From the NCBI GenBank assembly GCA_964436935.1, contig CAYTES010000020.1:1-20960 (forward strand): DNA of 20,960 bases, read 5' to 3'. Numbering within the stretch: position 1 is the stretch's first letter; every line of letters begins with the position of its first letter. Under the pieces are notes generated by a model. That model did not search any database. It was given only the letters and a program-made list of their open reading frames with translations, and had not been told where the DNA came from. The translations under genes were made by a program, and so were the position numbers. Shown here piece by piece: positions 6,269 to 14,329 of this stretch. Origin of the DNA: CAYTES01 sp964436935. Lineage in GTDB: Bacteria > Patescibacteriota > Gracilibacteria > UBA1369 > UBA12473.

Positions 6269-8389
6269 TCAACTGACCGCAGCAGGCTGACCCGCCCCAA
6301 AATTCGCCCGATCCTGACTCTGCTGATTTAAAATCTGCTCGGGGTTAGTCGTGACAATCTTATCCTCCCCATAGGACGCAATGATCTGAATCGCGACATG
6401 CTTTAATCCGGCGAAAAAGAGCCCCTGTCCCACCCCACTATTCAAAAGCATGTATTTTTCTCCTTCCGTCAGATTAAAAACTTTTTGCAATCCTTCAATC
6501 ACCGAGGGCGATTGTTTGAGCAATAACTGCATGGATGAGTTACTCACAATCGGTTTCCCATAAGGACTTTTAATAAAATCCTCCACATCTTGCGTGATGG
6601 TGGTAACCCCCAAATAGTATTTTCGAGCACGTTTGACCAAACCAAATAAAAATTTAGCCGAATCATCATGTTGCATCATGGTCCACGCTTCATCAATGAC
6701 CAAAACACGACGCTTCAAGGTGCTCCGCACTCGATTCCAAATGTAATTCAAAATGATGTACATCGCAATCGGACGCAGGGAATCCTCAAGATCACGAATC
6801 GAAAACACAATCAATCCGTTATCCACAGTAACATTGGTATGTTGATTGAAAATACCGGCAAAAGTCCCGGTCGTGTATTTTTGGATCCGATTGGCAATTT
6901 CACTGGTCCCCTCCATGGAAGAAATCACATTATACAAATCATCCATAGTGGGCGGCTCAAACGCAGAAGGATCCGGGGTATCCATAGTGATCCCCTTGGT
7001 GGCATAAGTATCAATCAATGCTTTATCCACCAACGCTTCTTCAGCCGCGGAAATCGTGCCAAGCATCAACTTCAACAACCCGGTCAAATCAATAATAGCG
7101 GATCTCAACAGATCACCAGGCTTCAAATCGTCTCCTTCCAAAGGTTTGGGCAAATCAAACGGATTGATCCGACGATCGGAATTTAAAGACACCTTAAGAT
7201 AAGTTCCTCCAACGGTTTGTGCCAAGGATTCGTACTCATTTTCAGGATCAATCACAATGACATCGGCCCCCATCATCAAAATACGCAAAATCTCCAACTT
7301 CACCGCATAGGACTTCCCGGCTCCCGACTTGGCAAACACGACGGAATTGGCATTTTCCAATGAAAAACGATCAAAAATAATCAAACTGTCGTTGTGACGA
7401 TTCAATCCATATAAAATGCCGTCGTTCGAGGTCAAATCAGCGGAAACAAAAGGAAAAGTACTCGAAAGCGGAGAAGTGTTCATGTTGTGATAAACCTCCA
7501 GCTCATCCGAAGCAATCGGCAATGTAGAATTGAAAGCATGCTCCATACGTAAATCCGCCCTACGGGTTAAAACCAACTTCCCTCCCAACAAACTCTCCAA
7601 CTGCTTGGTGACCTTTTCCATTTTTTTCAAATCCGCATGATAGATCGTGAAATAGAGTGCAAATTGAAAAAATTTCTCCTGACCTCTCTGCAGATCGGTA
7701 CGAAGCGACTCCGCGTCTTCGAGAGCCGTTTCCAAAGCCGGATCGCGAACCTGACCCTTTTCCTGGGACATTCGAATACTGGATTGAAATCGGGCCACCT
7801 GAGACTTGAGCGTTTTCATGATCTTATCCGAGGCAATCGGATAAATGAATTGGGACATATCCAGCGTGACATCAAAATTCACAATCGGAGAAAGCCAATT
7901 GGTTTCGATGTAGCGAGGGTAGGTATAGACAAAAAAGCTTTGAGCAAACATGCCATCGATCAAAATATGATTGAACGACACCTCCATTGAAGAAGGCGCA
8001 ATCAAATCTCGAATCGTGGACAAACCCTGTTGAAAAATTTTCTCGGCCTCCAAGATTTTCTTTTTTTCAGCAGGCGAAAGCTTAGGATAGTCCGGCTTGC
8101 CGGAAGAATCTTTGGGGGGATTTTCAGCGGTGAATTGAGGAACAGCAGAAGTTTTTGATGAAACAATAGACGGCGAAGGAACCGGAAAAGACACCGGCGG
8201 AACAACCGCAGCGATAACCGGAAGTGGTGATGGTGTAGGAACAGGGAGTGGATTACCACCAAGGGATGCCGGAGCCTGCGCGGTTAACACCGTCGTCGAA
8301 ACAGGAGAAACCACAACAGAATTATTAGCACCAAGATCGGCAGCCACAGGCACCATTGCACCACTTTGAGGTTGAAGTTCATCCGACAT
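6269..8389 (-). CDS. VirB4/TraC-family type IV secretion or conjugation ATPase
   Basis: This is a 706-residue ATPase of the VirB4/TrbE/TraC group, which powers type IV secretion and conjugation machines at the inner face of the membrane. Residues 1-~105 form a low-complexity Pro/Val/Ala/Ser-rich tail, probably disordered. The VirB4 N-terminal region (about 110-330) follows. The RecA-like domain has Walker A AKSGAGKS at 353-360, DPENEYE shortly after, Walker B VLVIDEAW with D566/E567, and the family segment TQDVEDFIKSPYGKPIVSN. No other secretion genes (VirB6, VirB8, VirD4 or pilin) lie nearby. Lone homologues are common in CPR genomes, where they have been linked to pili or DNA uptake, so a role here is inferred only. 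ATG 8387-8389 follows a strong promoter with a ~25-nt leader and no Shine-Dalgarno sequence. Two small genes follow in the probable operon. Confidence 0.88.
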   Translation of the reverse strand: MSDELQPQSGAMVPVAADLGANNSVVVSPVSTTVLTAQAPASLGGNPLPVPTPSPLPVIAAVVPPVSFPVPSPSIVSSKTSAVPQFTAENPPKDSSGKPDYPKLSPAEKKKILEAEKIFQQGLSTIRDLIAPSSMEVSFNHILIDGMFAQSFFVYTYPRYIETNWLSPIVNFDVTLDMSQFIYPIASDKIMKTLKSQVARFQSSIRMSQEKGQVRDPALETALEDAESLRTDLQRGQEKFFQFALYFTIYHADLKKMEKVTKQLESLLGGKLVLTRRADLRMEHAFNSTLPIASDELEVYHNMNTSPLSSTFPFVSADLTSNDGILYGLNRHNDSLIIFDRFSLENANSVVFAKSGAGKSYAVKLEILRILMMGADVIVIDPENEYESLAQTVGGTYLKVSLNSDRRINPFDLPKPLEGDDLKPGDLLRSAIIDLTGLLKLMLGTISAAEEALVDKALIDTYATKGITMDTPDPSAFEPPTMDDLYNVISSMEGTSEIANRIQKYTTGTFAGIFNQHTNVTVDNGLIVFSIRDLEDSLRPIAMYIILNYIWNRVRSTLKRRVLVIDEAWTMMQHDDSAKFLFGLVKRARKYYLGVTTITQDVEDFIKSPYGKPIVSNSSMQLLLKQSPSVIEGLQKVFNLTEGEKYMLLNSGVGQGLFFAGLKHVAIQIIASYGEDKIVTTNPEQILNQQSQDRANFGAGQPAAVS

Positions 8390-8420
8390 AAAGCGTCTAG
8401 AGATTCAAAAATATCAATAA

Positions 8421-8449
8421 ATTATACCAAAAAATGGCTCAAATTTCAA
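8421..8449 (-). promoter_or_regulatory. Sigma70-like promoter of the virB4 operon
   Basis: On the minus strand TTGAAA (8449-8444), a 17-nt spacer ending in TGG, and a perfect TATAAT (8426-8421). Predicted start is near 8414, giving a leader of about 25 nt before ATG 8389. This is the closest match to consensus in the window. Confidence 0.75.
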
Positions 8450-8567
8450 CAAAGCTCACGGAAAAACAGAGGGAATGGATTTACACATCTATTATTTATT
8501 GGATTAAAAAGTTACGCAAAATTTAATTCAGCTACAACCAAACATACAACACGCTCTTTTTTTTCAG

Positions 8568-9728
8568 CTACGAAGCTTCCCTTTTCCTAGATGCCTCCTT
8601 TGACAAATATTCAATGAAGCCTCGATAAGGTAAAATATCTTGATAATGAAAAACATGATTACGACTTAAACCTCCGGAAAAATCTCCCACAACAATTCCT
8701 CCATCCAACGTGCGAGGGAGGTGCTTAGCGGCATTCATCGCAAGGTCGGAATTAACAGACAATTCAGACCCTAAAAGATTAAAATAACGCTCAACGTCAT
8801 CCGAAGTAGGACAAGAATCAACCAAATCAACCGTCTCAACCCCGATGCTCACTGTAATGCGCTCAAACCCCTCTCTTCCATCCAACACGATTTCTTCCCC
8901 CGTACTTGAAAATACAGCGGGAATAATAAAAGTATGAGCCTCAACTTCTTTACGAATTTTATCCATGGCCACAATCGATCCTTGCTTATCCGTAAAAGGA
9001 AGCAACACTCCAAATTCTTCCCCTCCCAAAGATCCCAACGCATCACTGGATCGAAGCTTTGGGATCAAAATATCCAAAAAAGTCCTCAACACATAATCAC
9101 CGGCGGCATGCCCAAAACGATCATTAATACGCTTAAACTTATCAAGATCTATAAAAGCCTTGGAAAGAGGCTGCTTAGCACGAACACAATTTTCCAAAAG
9201 CTGACGACGAACAATTCTAAAAGAGTCCATTTTTAAAACGGGCTTACCCCATTTTTCATTATAAATAACACGACTGGAACACTCAAAAGCGTTTTCCATC
9301 TGAACACAAAGTGATTCGTGCAGCTTCAACAGCGCGCCGGATCCCATCCATTTTTCATCAAGCGCAAAAAGAGAGGAAAAAATTGAATCCAAAGAAGGGT
9401 TAAAATCCTTCGAAAATCCGGGGAAATCAGACGTCAAAATCTTCAATAATCGGCCATAGCGGATCTCCCAGAAAGCGGTTAACAATTCAACGAAGCGATC
9501 CGATGCCTCAAAATCCACCTCCTCCTCTTTTTTATACATCAAAGAATCGGGATGACGGAGATCATTGATCAATCCCCAAAAAGAACTCGATGAAAAAAGA
9601 ACACTAAAATCAGCCTTCATCGCGGACAAAATAGCTCGACCACGAGACTCCGCATCTTTCAAGAACGGGTCCACCCCCAAAACTGCTTCAACATCCAATG
9701 GATCAACTGAAACAAAACATTCATCCAT
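8568..9728 (-). CDS. Cytoplasmic diguanylate cyclase (GGDEF domain, GGEEF variant)
   Basis: This 386-residue protein is predicted to make cyclic di-GMP from two GTP. The N-terminal ~165 residues are helical and unrecognised, possibly a sensor or dimerisation domain, with no membrane segment. The GGDEF domain covers about 170-320: FIDLDKFKRINDRFGHAAGD with the metal-binding Asp and GTP-contacting residues, then active-site GGEEF at 235-239, and an inhibitory-site motif RSSD at 226-229 five residues before it. ITVSIGVE is the usual late strand. GGEEF is an accepted active variant. A C-terminal ~60 residues (LPRTLDGGIVVGDFSGGL) is extra. No EAL, HD-GYP or PilZ gene is in the window. Start ATG 9726-9728 lies ~30 nt from the predicted transcription start and has no Shine-Dalgarno sequence. 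Confidence 0.88.
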   Translation of the reverse strand: MDECFVSVDPLDVEAVLGVDPFLKDAESRGRAILSAMKADFSVLFSSSSFWGLINDLRHPDSLMYKKEEEVDFEASDRFVELLTAFWEIRYGRLLKILTSDFPGFSKDFNPSLDSIFSSLFALDEKWMGSGALLKLHESLCVQMENAFECSSRVIYNEKWGKPVLKMDSFRIVRRQLLENCVRAKQPLSKAFIDLDKFKRINDRFGHAAGDYVLRTFLDILIPKLRSSDALGSLGGEEFGVLLPFTDKQGSIVAMDKIRKEVEAHTFIIPAVFSSTGEEIVLDGREGFERITVSIGVETVDLVDSCPTSDDVERYFNLLGSELSVNSDLAMNAAKHLPRTLDGGIVVGDFSGGLSRNHVFHYQDILPYRGFIEYLSKEASRKREAS

Positions 9729-9765
9729 GACTCAAAAAAAAATAAATAAAATCCCAAAGAAGATA

Positions 9766-9793
9766 ATAATAACAAATTTTAATATTTTGTCAA
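9766..9793 (-). promoter_or_regulatory. Sigma70-like promoter of the diguanylate cyclase gene
   Basis: On the minus strand a perfect TTGACA (9793-9788), a 16-nt spacer and TATTAT (9771-9766). The predicted leader of about 30 nt is T-rich and has no Shine-Dalgarno sequence. The promoter sits in the 150-bp gap shared with the divergent gyrA gene. Confidence 0.65.
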
Positions 9794-9878
9794 CAAATCA
9801 CGCGCCCCCTTCACAAGGACTTTATGGTAAAGTAGTCGTCGATTGAATTTGAATCCTTAATACTAGCTTTGTTCCTGT

Positions 9879-12506
9879 ATGCCTAATGATGATCTCCCCG
9901 AAGAAAATACGCCCTCCGAGGCCCCAGACAATGAAAACGAAGCAGGGAACGAATCCCCTCCGACTGAGTCCCAAGCCTTGGAAGAGACGCCAAAAACGAC
10001 TCTCTTCGATCCTCACTACCGATTCAAATCCATTTCCGATGAAATGGAAGAATGTTACCTCGATTACGCCATGAGCGTGATCGTATCTCGTGCGCTTCCC
10101 GATGTGCGAGACGGTTTAAAGCCCGTCCATCGTCGTATTTTATATGTCATGCACGAATCGGGGCTCCGTTCGACCGCAAAATACAAGAAATCAGCCAATG
10201 TGGTGGGAGAAGTACTCGGTAAGTACCACCCCCACGGCGATAGTGCCGTATACGACTCCATGGTTCGTATGGCTCAAAGCTTCTCTCTGCGTTACCCACT
10301 GGTGGACGGACAGGGTAACTTCGGTTCCATCGACGGAGACAGTGCCGCCGCCTACCGTTATACAGAAGCCAGAATGACAAAAATCGCCGAAGAGCTGTTG
10401 TTCGACATCGATAAAGAAACCGTAGACTGGAGCGAAAACTACGATGCGAGCCGACTGGAACCCCGCGTGCTTCCATCCAAAATTCCTCAATTGCTCCTCA
10501 ATGGAACGATGGGAATTGCAGTAGGTATGGCCACCAATATCCCCCCCCATAACTTGGGCGAACTGGTGGATGGATTGATTGCGATCATCAAAAATCCCGA
10601 GCTTACGGTGGAAGATCTCATGGAATACATCAAAGGACCGGATTTCCCAACCCACGGAATCATTTATGATAAAGAGGCCATCAAAGCCATGTACGTGAAT
10701 GGAAGAGGAGGTATCGTGATGCGGGCGCGAGCGCAAATTGAAGAAATGAAAGGAGGACGCTTCCAGATTCGAGTGAGTGAAATCCCTTATCAGGTGAATA
10801 AAGCCTCTTTGATTGAAAAAATGGCTGATCTGGCACGCGACAAAAAAATTGTCGGTATGAGTGACATTCGGGATGAATCGAGTCGAAACGAAATTCGCAT
10901 CATTATTGAACTCAAAAAAGAAGCCTATCCGAAAAAAATCCTGAATCAGCTGTTCAAGCTCACCCCGATGCAAACTTCATTCAATATGAATATGATTGCG
11001 TTGGTGGACGGAATTCAACCTCGTCTGCTCAACCTCAAACAAGTTTTGGAATATTTCATTGAACATCGAAAAGTGGTCATCACTCGCCGCACGGAGTACG
11101 ACCTCAAGATCGCCAAAGCACGAGCCCATATTTTAGAAGGATTAAAAATCGCGCTGGACAACATTGATTCGGTCATCGAAACCATCAAGAAATCCAAAAC
11201 AAAAGAGGATGCTTCCGAAGCATTACAAAAAAAGTTCAAACTCAGTGAATTGCAAGCCCAAGCCATTCTTGAAATGAGGCTTCAAACCCTTGCCGGACTC
11301 GAAAGGCAAAAAATTGAAGATGAATACATTGAAAAAATGGCACTGATCACCGAATTGGAAGGCATACTGGCCGACCCCAAAAAGGTGCTTCACATCCTCG
11401 AGGAAGAATTGGCCGAAATCAAAGCAAAATATGGAGATCCGCGTCGCACGGAAGTCGTCCCCCATGCGGTGGATGAAATCTCGCAAAAAGACACCATCCC
11501 CAACAGCCCAATGTTAGTGATGTTGAGCCAGGAAAACTACATCAAACGAGTGGCTCCGGATTCGTTTCGCAGACAACATCGTGGCGGAAAAGGAATCATC
11601 GGAATGACCACCAAAGATGAAGATGAAATACGCATCTTGCGCTACGTGAACAATCACGACGACCTCCTCTATTTCACGAACCGCGGCCGCGTGTTCAAGC
11701 TACCCGCCTATGAAATCCCGCAAACCTCACGCACCGCAAAAGGACAAGCCATCGTCAACCTCCTTCAACTGCAAAAGGACGAATGGGTAACGGCGATTCT
11801 AAAAGAAGAAGAAAAATCGGAAGGTAAATATCTTTTCATGGGCACCAACCGCGGAACCGTCAAAAAGACACCGATTGAGGATTTTAAAAACATGCGTAAA
11901 ACCGGTTTGATCGCGATCAAACTCAGAGAAAAGGACGAACTGGAATGGGTCAAAGAAACCTCCGGAGAAGACAACGTGGTCATGATCACCCGCGAAGGAA
12001 AATGCATTCAATTCAATGAAAACGATGTGCGTTCCATGGGAAGAACCGCCACCGGCGTGCGCGGAATCCGACTCAAGGGGGACGACGAAGTGATTCAAAT
12101 GGACGTGATCAAAGGAGAACATGGCGACTTGCTTGTCATTACTGAAAAAGGAATGGGCAAACGCACACCTCTGGCAAATTATCGGGCACAAGGAAGAGGA
12201 GGATCCGGAGTAAAAACCGCCAATCTCTCTCCCAAGACCGGAAAAGTGGTGGGAGCGGAAGTTTTGGAAGAAAACATGGAGGGAGACCTCATTGTCGTCT
12301 CCAAAAGCGGACAAATCATACGACTTCCCTTAACCTCAATCCCCAATAGGGGCCGCGCCACCCAAGGCGTTTACCTCATGAGAATGAACACCAACGATAA
12401 AGTGGCCTCCATCTCCATCATGAAAAAAAGTGATGAAGAGTTTGAAGAATTGGCCGAGGAAGGAGCCGAAGAAACGGCGTCCGCCGAACAAAGCACCCTG
12501 GTTTGA
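9879..12506 (+). CDS. gyrA: DNA gyrase subunit A
   Basis: This 875-residue DNA-cleaving subunit of the type IIA topoisomerase introduces negative supercoils together with GyrB. An unusual acidic, low-complexity extension (about residues 1-45, rich in E, P, N) precedes the catalytic core. The core contains LDYAMSVIVSRALPDVRDG, the quinolone region GKYHPHGDSAVYD with wild-type-like Ser122 and Asp126, and the catalytic Tyr161 in RYTEARM. The C-terminal beta-pinwheel follows, with GyrA-box QHRGGKG at 566-572. That box separates gyrase from ParC, although His replaces the usual Arg. The tail is acidic (EEFEELAEEGAEE). ATG 9879 has no Shine-Dalgarno sequence; a weak -10-like TAATAC lies at 9858-9863. 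The surface-protein gene follows after 24 nt on the same strand. gyrB is not in the window. Confidence 0.97.
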   Translation: MPNDDLPEENTPSEAPDNENEAGNESPPTESQALEETPKTTLFDPHYRFKSISDEMEECYLDYAMSVIVSRALPDVRDGLKPVHRRILYVMHESGLRSTAKYKKSANVVGEVLGKYHPHGDSAVYDSMVRMAQSFSLRYPLVDGQGNFGSIDGDSAAAYRYTEARMTKIAEELLFDIDKETVDWSENYDASRLEPRVLPSKIPQLLLNGTMGIAVGMATNIPPHNLGELVDGLIAIIKNPELTVEDLMEYIKGPDFPTHGIIYDKEAIKAMYVNGRGGIVMRARAQIEEMKGGRFQIRVSEIPYQVNKASLIEKMADLARDKKIVGMSDIRDESSRNEIRIIIELKKEAYPKKILNQLFKLTPMQTSFNMNMIALVDGIQPRLLNLKQVLEYFIEHRKVVITRRTEYDLKIAKARAHILEGLKIALDNIDSVIETIKKSKTKEDASEALQKKFKLSELQAQAILEMRLQTLAGLERQKIEDEYIEKMALITELEGILADPKKVLHILEEELAEIKAKYGDPRRTEVVPHAVDEISQKDTIPNSPMLVMLSQENYIKRVAPDSFRRQHRGGKGIIGMTTKDEDEIRILRYVNNHDDLLYFTNRGRVFKLPAYEIPQTSRTAKGQAIVNLLQLQKDEWVTAILKEEEKSEGKYLFMGTNRGTVKKTPIEDFKNMRKTGLIAIKLREKDELEWVKETSGEDNVVMITREGKCIQFNENDVRSMGRTATGVRGIRLKGDDEVIQMDVIKGEHGDLLVITEKGMGKRTPLANYRAQGRGGSGVKTANLSPKTGKVVGAEVLEENMEGDLIVVSKSGQIIRLPLTSIPNRGRATQGVYLMRMNTNDKVASISIMKKSDEEFEELAEEGAEETASAEQSTLV

Positions 12507-12530
12507 TCTTGATTTTTTGAACCCCTCCCC

Positions 12531-13850
12531 ATGACTATAAAATCTGCTGTTTCGCTCGCCATCCTTTCCTTGGTGGTTGCCACAAGCGTACTCCCTTACG
12601 GAGCATTAGCCGCATCCGGCGATCTTTATCTGGATGCTGGCAATGTGACCATGTCGGACAGTACGGTGGTCAATAATCAAACCGTACGCATTTATGCCAC
12701 CGTGGGAAGCAATAGCCAGCAAGATCTCTTGGGATCCGTGCAATTCAAAAATATAACCACCGGGCATGTGATCGGGAAAGATCAACCCATCTCGGTCCTG
12801 GCGGGAAAAACGGATACCGTCTTTGTGGACTGGAAACCAACGGCAGGAAATTACTCCATATCAGTAACGGTTTACCCTTGGGATACAAGTGCCGATGATT
12901 CAGGCAATAATGGGGTGACTTTTGCCACCCTGGTGGACTACGACAATGATGGAGACCTCACAGGAAACACAAAGGACACCGACGACGACAATGACGGAGT
13001 AAAAGACAGCGAAGACACCTTCCCTTACGACCAAAAAGAATCGGCCGACACGGACAAAGATGGCATTGGAGACAATGCGGATACGGATGATGACAATGAC
13101 AGCATCGAAGACACCACGGACGCACTGCCTAAAGACAGCATGGAATCCGTAGATACGGATGGAGATGGAACCGGAGACAATACGGATGAAGACGATGACA
13201 ACGACGGATTGAGTGATGAGAAAGAAACCTCCACCACCTATGAAACCGGAGTTACTGCAGGAGGAACCGATAAAACCGATCCCAAAAACCCCGACACGGA
13301 TGGAGACACTATAGTCGATGGAGCGGATGCGTTCCCACTTGACCCGGAAGAGTCGGCCGATATCGATGAAGATGGACTGGGGAACAACATGGACAAAGAT
13401 GATGATGGCGATGGCCTCAAAGACCCCGAAGACGAGTACCCGGAAAATCACGGACCGGTGATCGAAGTGAAACAATACGAAGAAACCGATGGCACCAATG
13501 GTCAAAAATATTTAATCCTGGACGCCTCCGCATCAACGGACCCCGATGGAAACGCCGGAATGCTTCGTTTTCAATGGCTGGATAAAGACGGCCGAATCCT
13601 TGGAGAAAAAGAAATTTTAAAACTGGCGTTTCCCTTTAAAAACATTCTCCCCTCCACGCTCATGGTGTTTGACGACACCGGAGAATCCCGAACCTATAAC
13701 ATCAATCTCAATAACGGAGCTTACCTTAAGGCACTGGGCGTGGGCTTATTACTGAGTTTATTGGTTGCTCTTGCATTAAAAAAATATATAAAGTACACTG
13801 CCACAGCTTCCAAGAAAAAAGGCCCTAAAAAAGCAAATAAACTTTCTTAG
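12531..13850 (+). CDS. Surface protein with calcium-binding thrombospondin type 3-like repeats
   Basis: This 439-residue exported protein starts with a signal peptide (about residues 1-28, hydrophobic SLAILSLVVATSVLP, cut near ALA). Residues ~30-125 look like a CARDB/Ig-like beta domain (NVTMSDSTVVNNQTVRIYAT, VFVDWKPTAGNYSISVTV). Residues ~135-300 carry at least five Asp-rich calcium-loop repeats (DTDDDNDGVKDSED, DTDKDGIGDNADTDDDND), as in thrombospondin type 3/OmpA-linker repeats. A PKD-like segment (LILDASASTDPDGNAG, LRFQWLDKDGRILG) comes next. One C-terminal membrane helix (about 398-416) precedes a Lys-rich tail, so the protein is probably anchored with its bulk outside. Adhesion or wall contact is a plausible role but not shown. 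It lies 24 nt after gyrA and 23 nt before the L31 gene. The Asp-rich repeats produce long open frames on the opposite strand that are artefacts. Confidence 0.85.
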   Translation: MTIKSAVSLAILSLVVATSVLPYGALAASGDLYLDAGNVTMSDSTVVNNQTVRIYATVGSNSQQDLLGSVQFKNITTGHVIGKDQPISVLAGKTDTVFVDWKPTAGNYSISVTVYPWDTSADDSGNNGVTFATLVDYDNDGDLTGNTKDTDDDNDGVKDSEDTFPYDQKESADTDKDGIGDNADTDDDNDSIEDTTDALPKDSMESVDTDGDGTGDNTDEDDDNDGLSDEKETSTTYETGVTAGGTDKTDPKNPDTDGDTIVDGADAFPLDPEESADIDEDGLGNNMDKDDDGDGLKDPEDEYPENHGPVIEVKQYEETDGTNGQKYLILDASASTDPDGNAGMLRFQWLDKDGRILGEKEILKLAFPFKNILPSTLMVFDDTGESRTYNINLNNGAYLKALGVGLLLSLLVALALKKYIKYTATASKKKGPKKANKLS

Positions 13851-13873
13851 AAATACTCTAAAACCTCAAAAAA

Positions 13874-14266
13874 ATGAAAGCTGATATTCATCCTCAATAC
13901 TTCACAGACGCCAAAATCACCTGTTCTTGCGGACATGTGATCAAAACGGGATCCACCATAGAAACCTACAACACGGAATTGTGTTCCCAGTGTCATCCTT
14001 TTTATACCGGCAAACAAAAGACCATGGATACCGGAGGTCGTATTGAGAAATTTGAATCCAAATTGAGAATGGCCGAAGCGTCAAAAGAGAAACTCAGCAA
14101 CAAAAAAGAACGACACCGAAAATCCATGGAAGAAAAAGTAAATGAAGAACTCCAAAAACAAGCCAGTCAAGAACGTAAAAAAGAAGAAAAATTGATGGCA
14201 AAGATTAAGAAAAATCGCCCTGCGGAGGGAGAAAAAGAAGGAGCGGCTGCAGAAACAGAAGCGTAA
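13874..14266 (+). CDS. rpmE: Ribosomal protein L31 with a long basic C-terminal extension
   Basis: This is 50S ribosomal protein bL31, zinc-containing type. The first ~50 residues match the family: MKADIHPQYF at the start, then C17-S-C19 and C37-S-Q-C40 at the spacing of the E. coli zinc ligands, then HPFYTGKQK. L31 is normally about 65-75 residues, whereas this protein has 130. The extra ~70 residues are a charged, probably coiled-coil or disordered tail (EKLSNKKERHRKSMEEKVNEE, then KKEEKLMAKIKKNRP, ending in an acidic/Ala stretch). The tail could contact rRNA or bridge subunits, but this is inference. It lies 23 nt after the TSP3 protein gene and 63 nt before aroC. There is no Shine-Dalgarno sequence, only an A-run before the ATG. 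Confidence 0.92.
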   Translation: MKADIHPQYFTDAKITCSCGHVIKTGSTIETYNTELCSQCHPFYTGKQKTMDTGGRIEKFESKLRMAEASKEKLSNKKERHRKSMEEKVNEELQKQASQERKKEEKLMAKIKKNRPAEGEKEGAAAETEA

Positions 14267-14329
14267 AGAATGCGGCTAAGTAGAATTATCTTGAGCACCT
14301 ACGAGGCTTACTTTTAACCGGACCCGATC

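Noticed and set aside
6668..7186. 172-codon plus-strand frame opposite virB4
   Set aside because: It covers the Walker B region of the ATPase; its Asn/His/Ile-rich composition is that of a shadow frame.
10191..10973. 260-codon minus-strand frame opposite gyrA
   Set aside because: It is fully inside gyrA, which has complete conserved motifs. The His/Phe-rich translation is a typical antisense shadow.
12900..13505. 201-codon minus-strand frame opposite the surface protein
   Set aside because: The Val/Ile/Phe-rich translation is the reverse reading of the Asp-rich calcium repeats.
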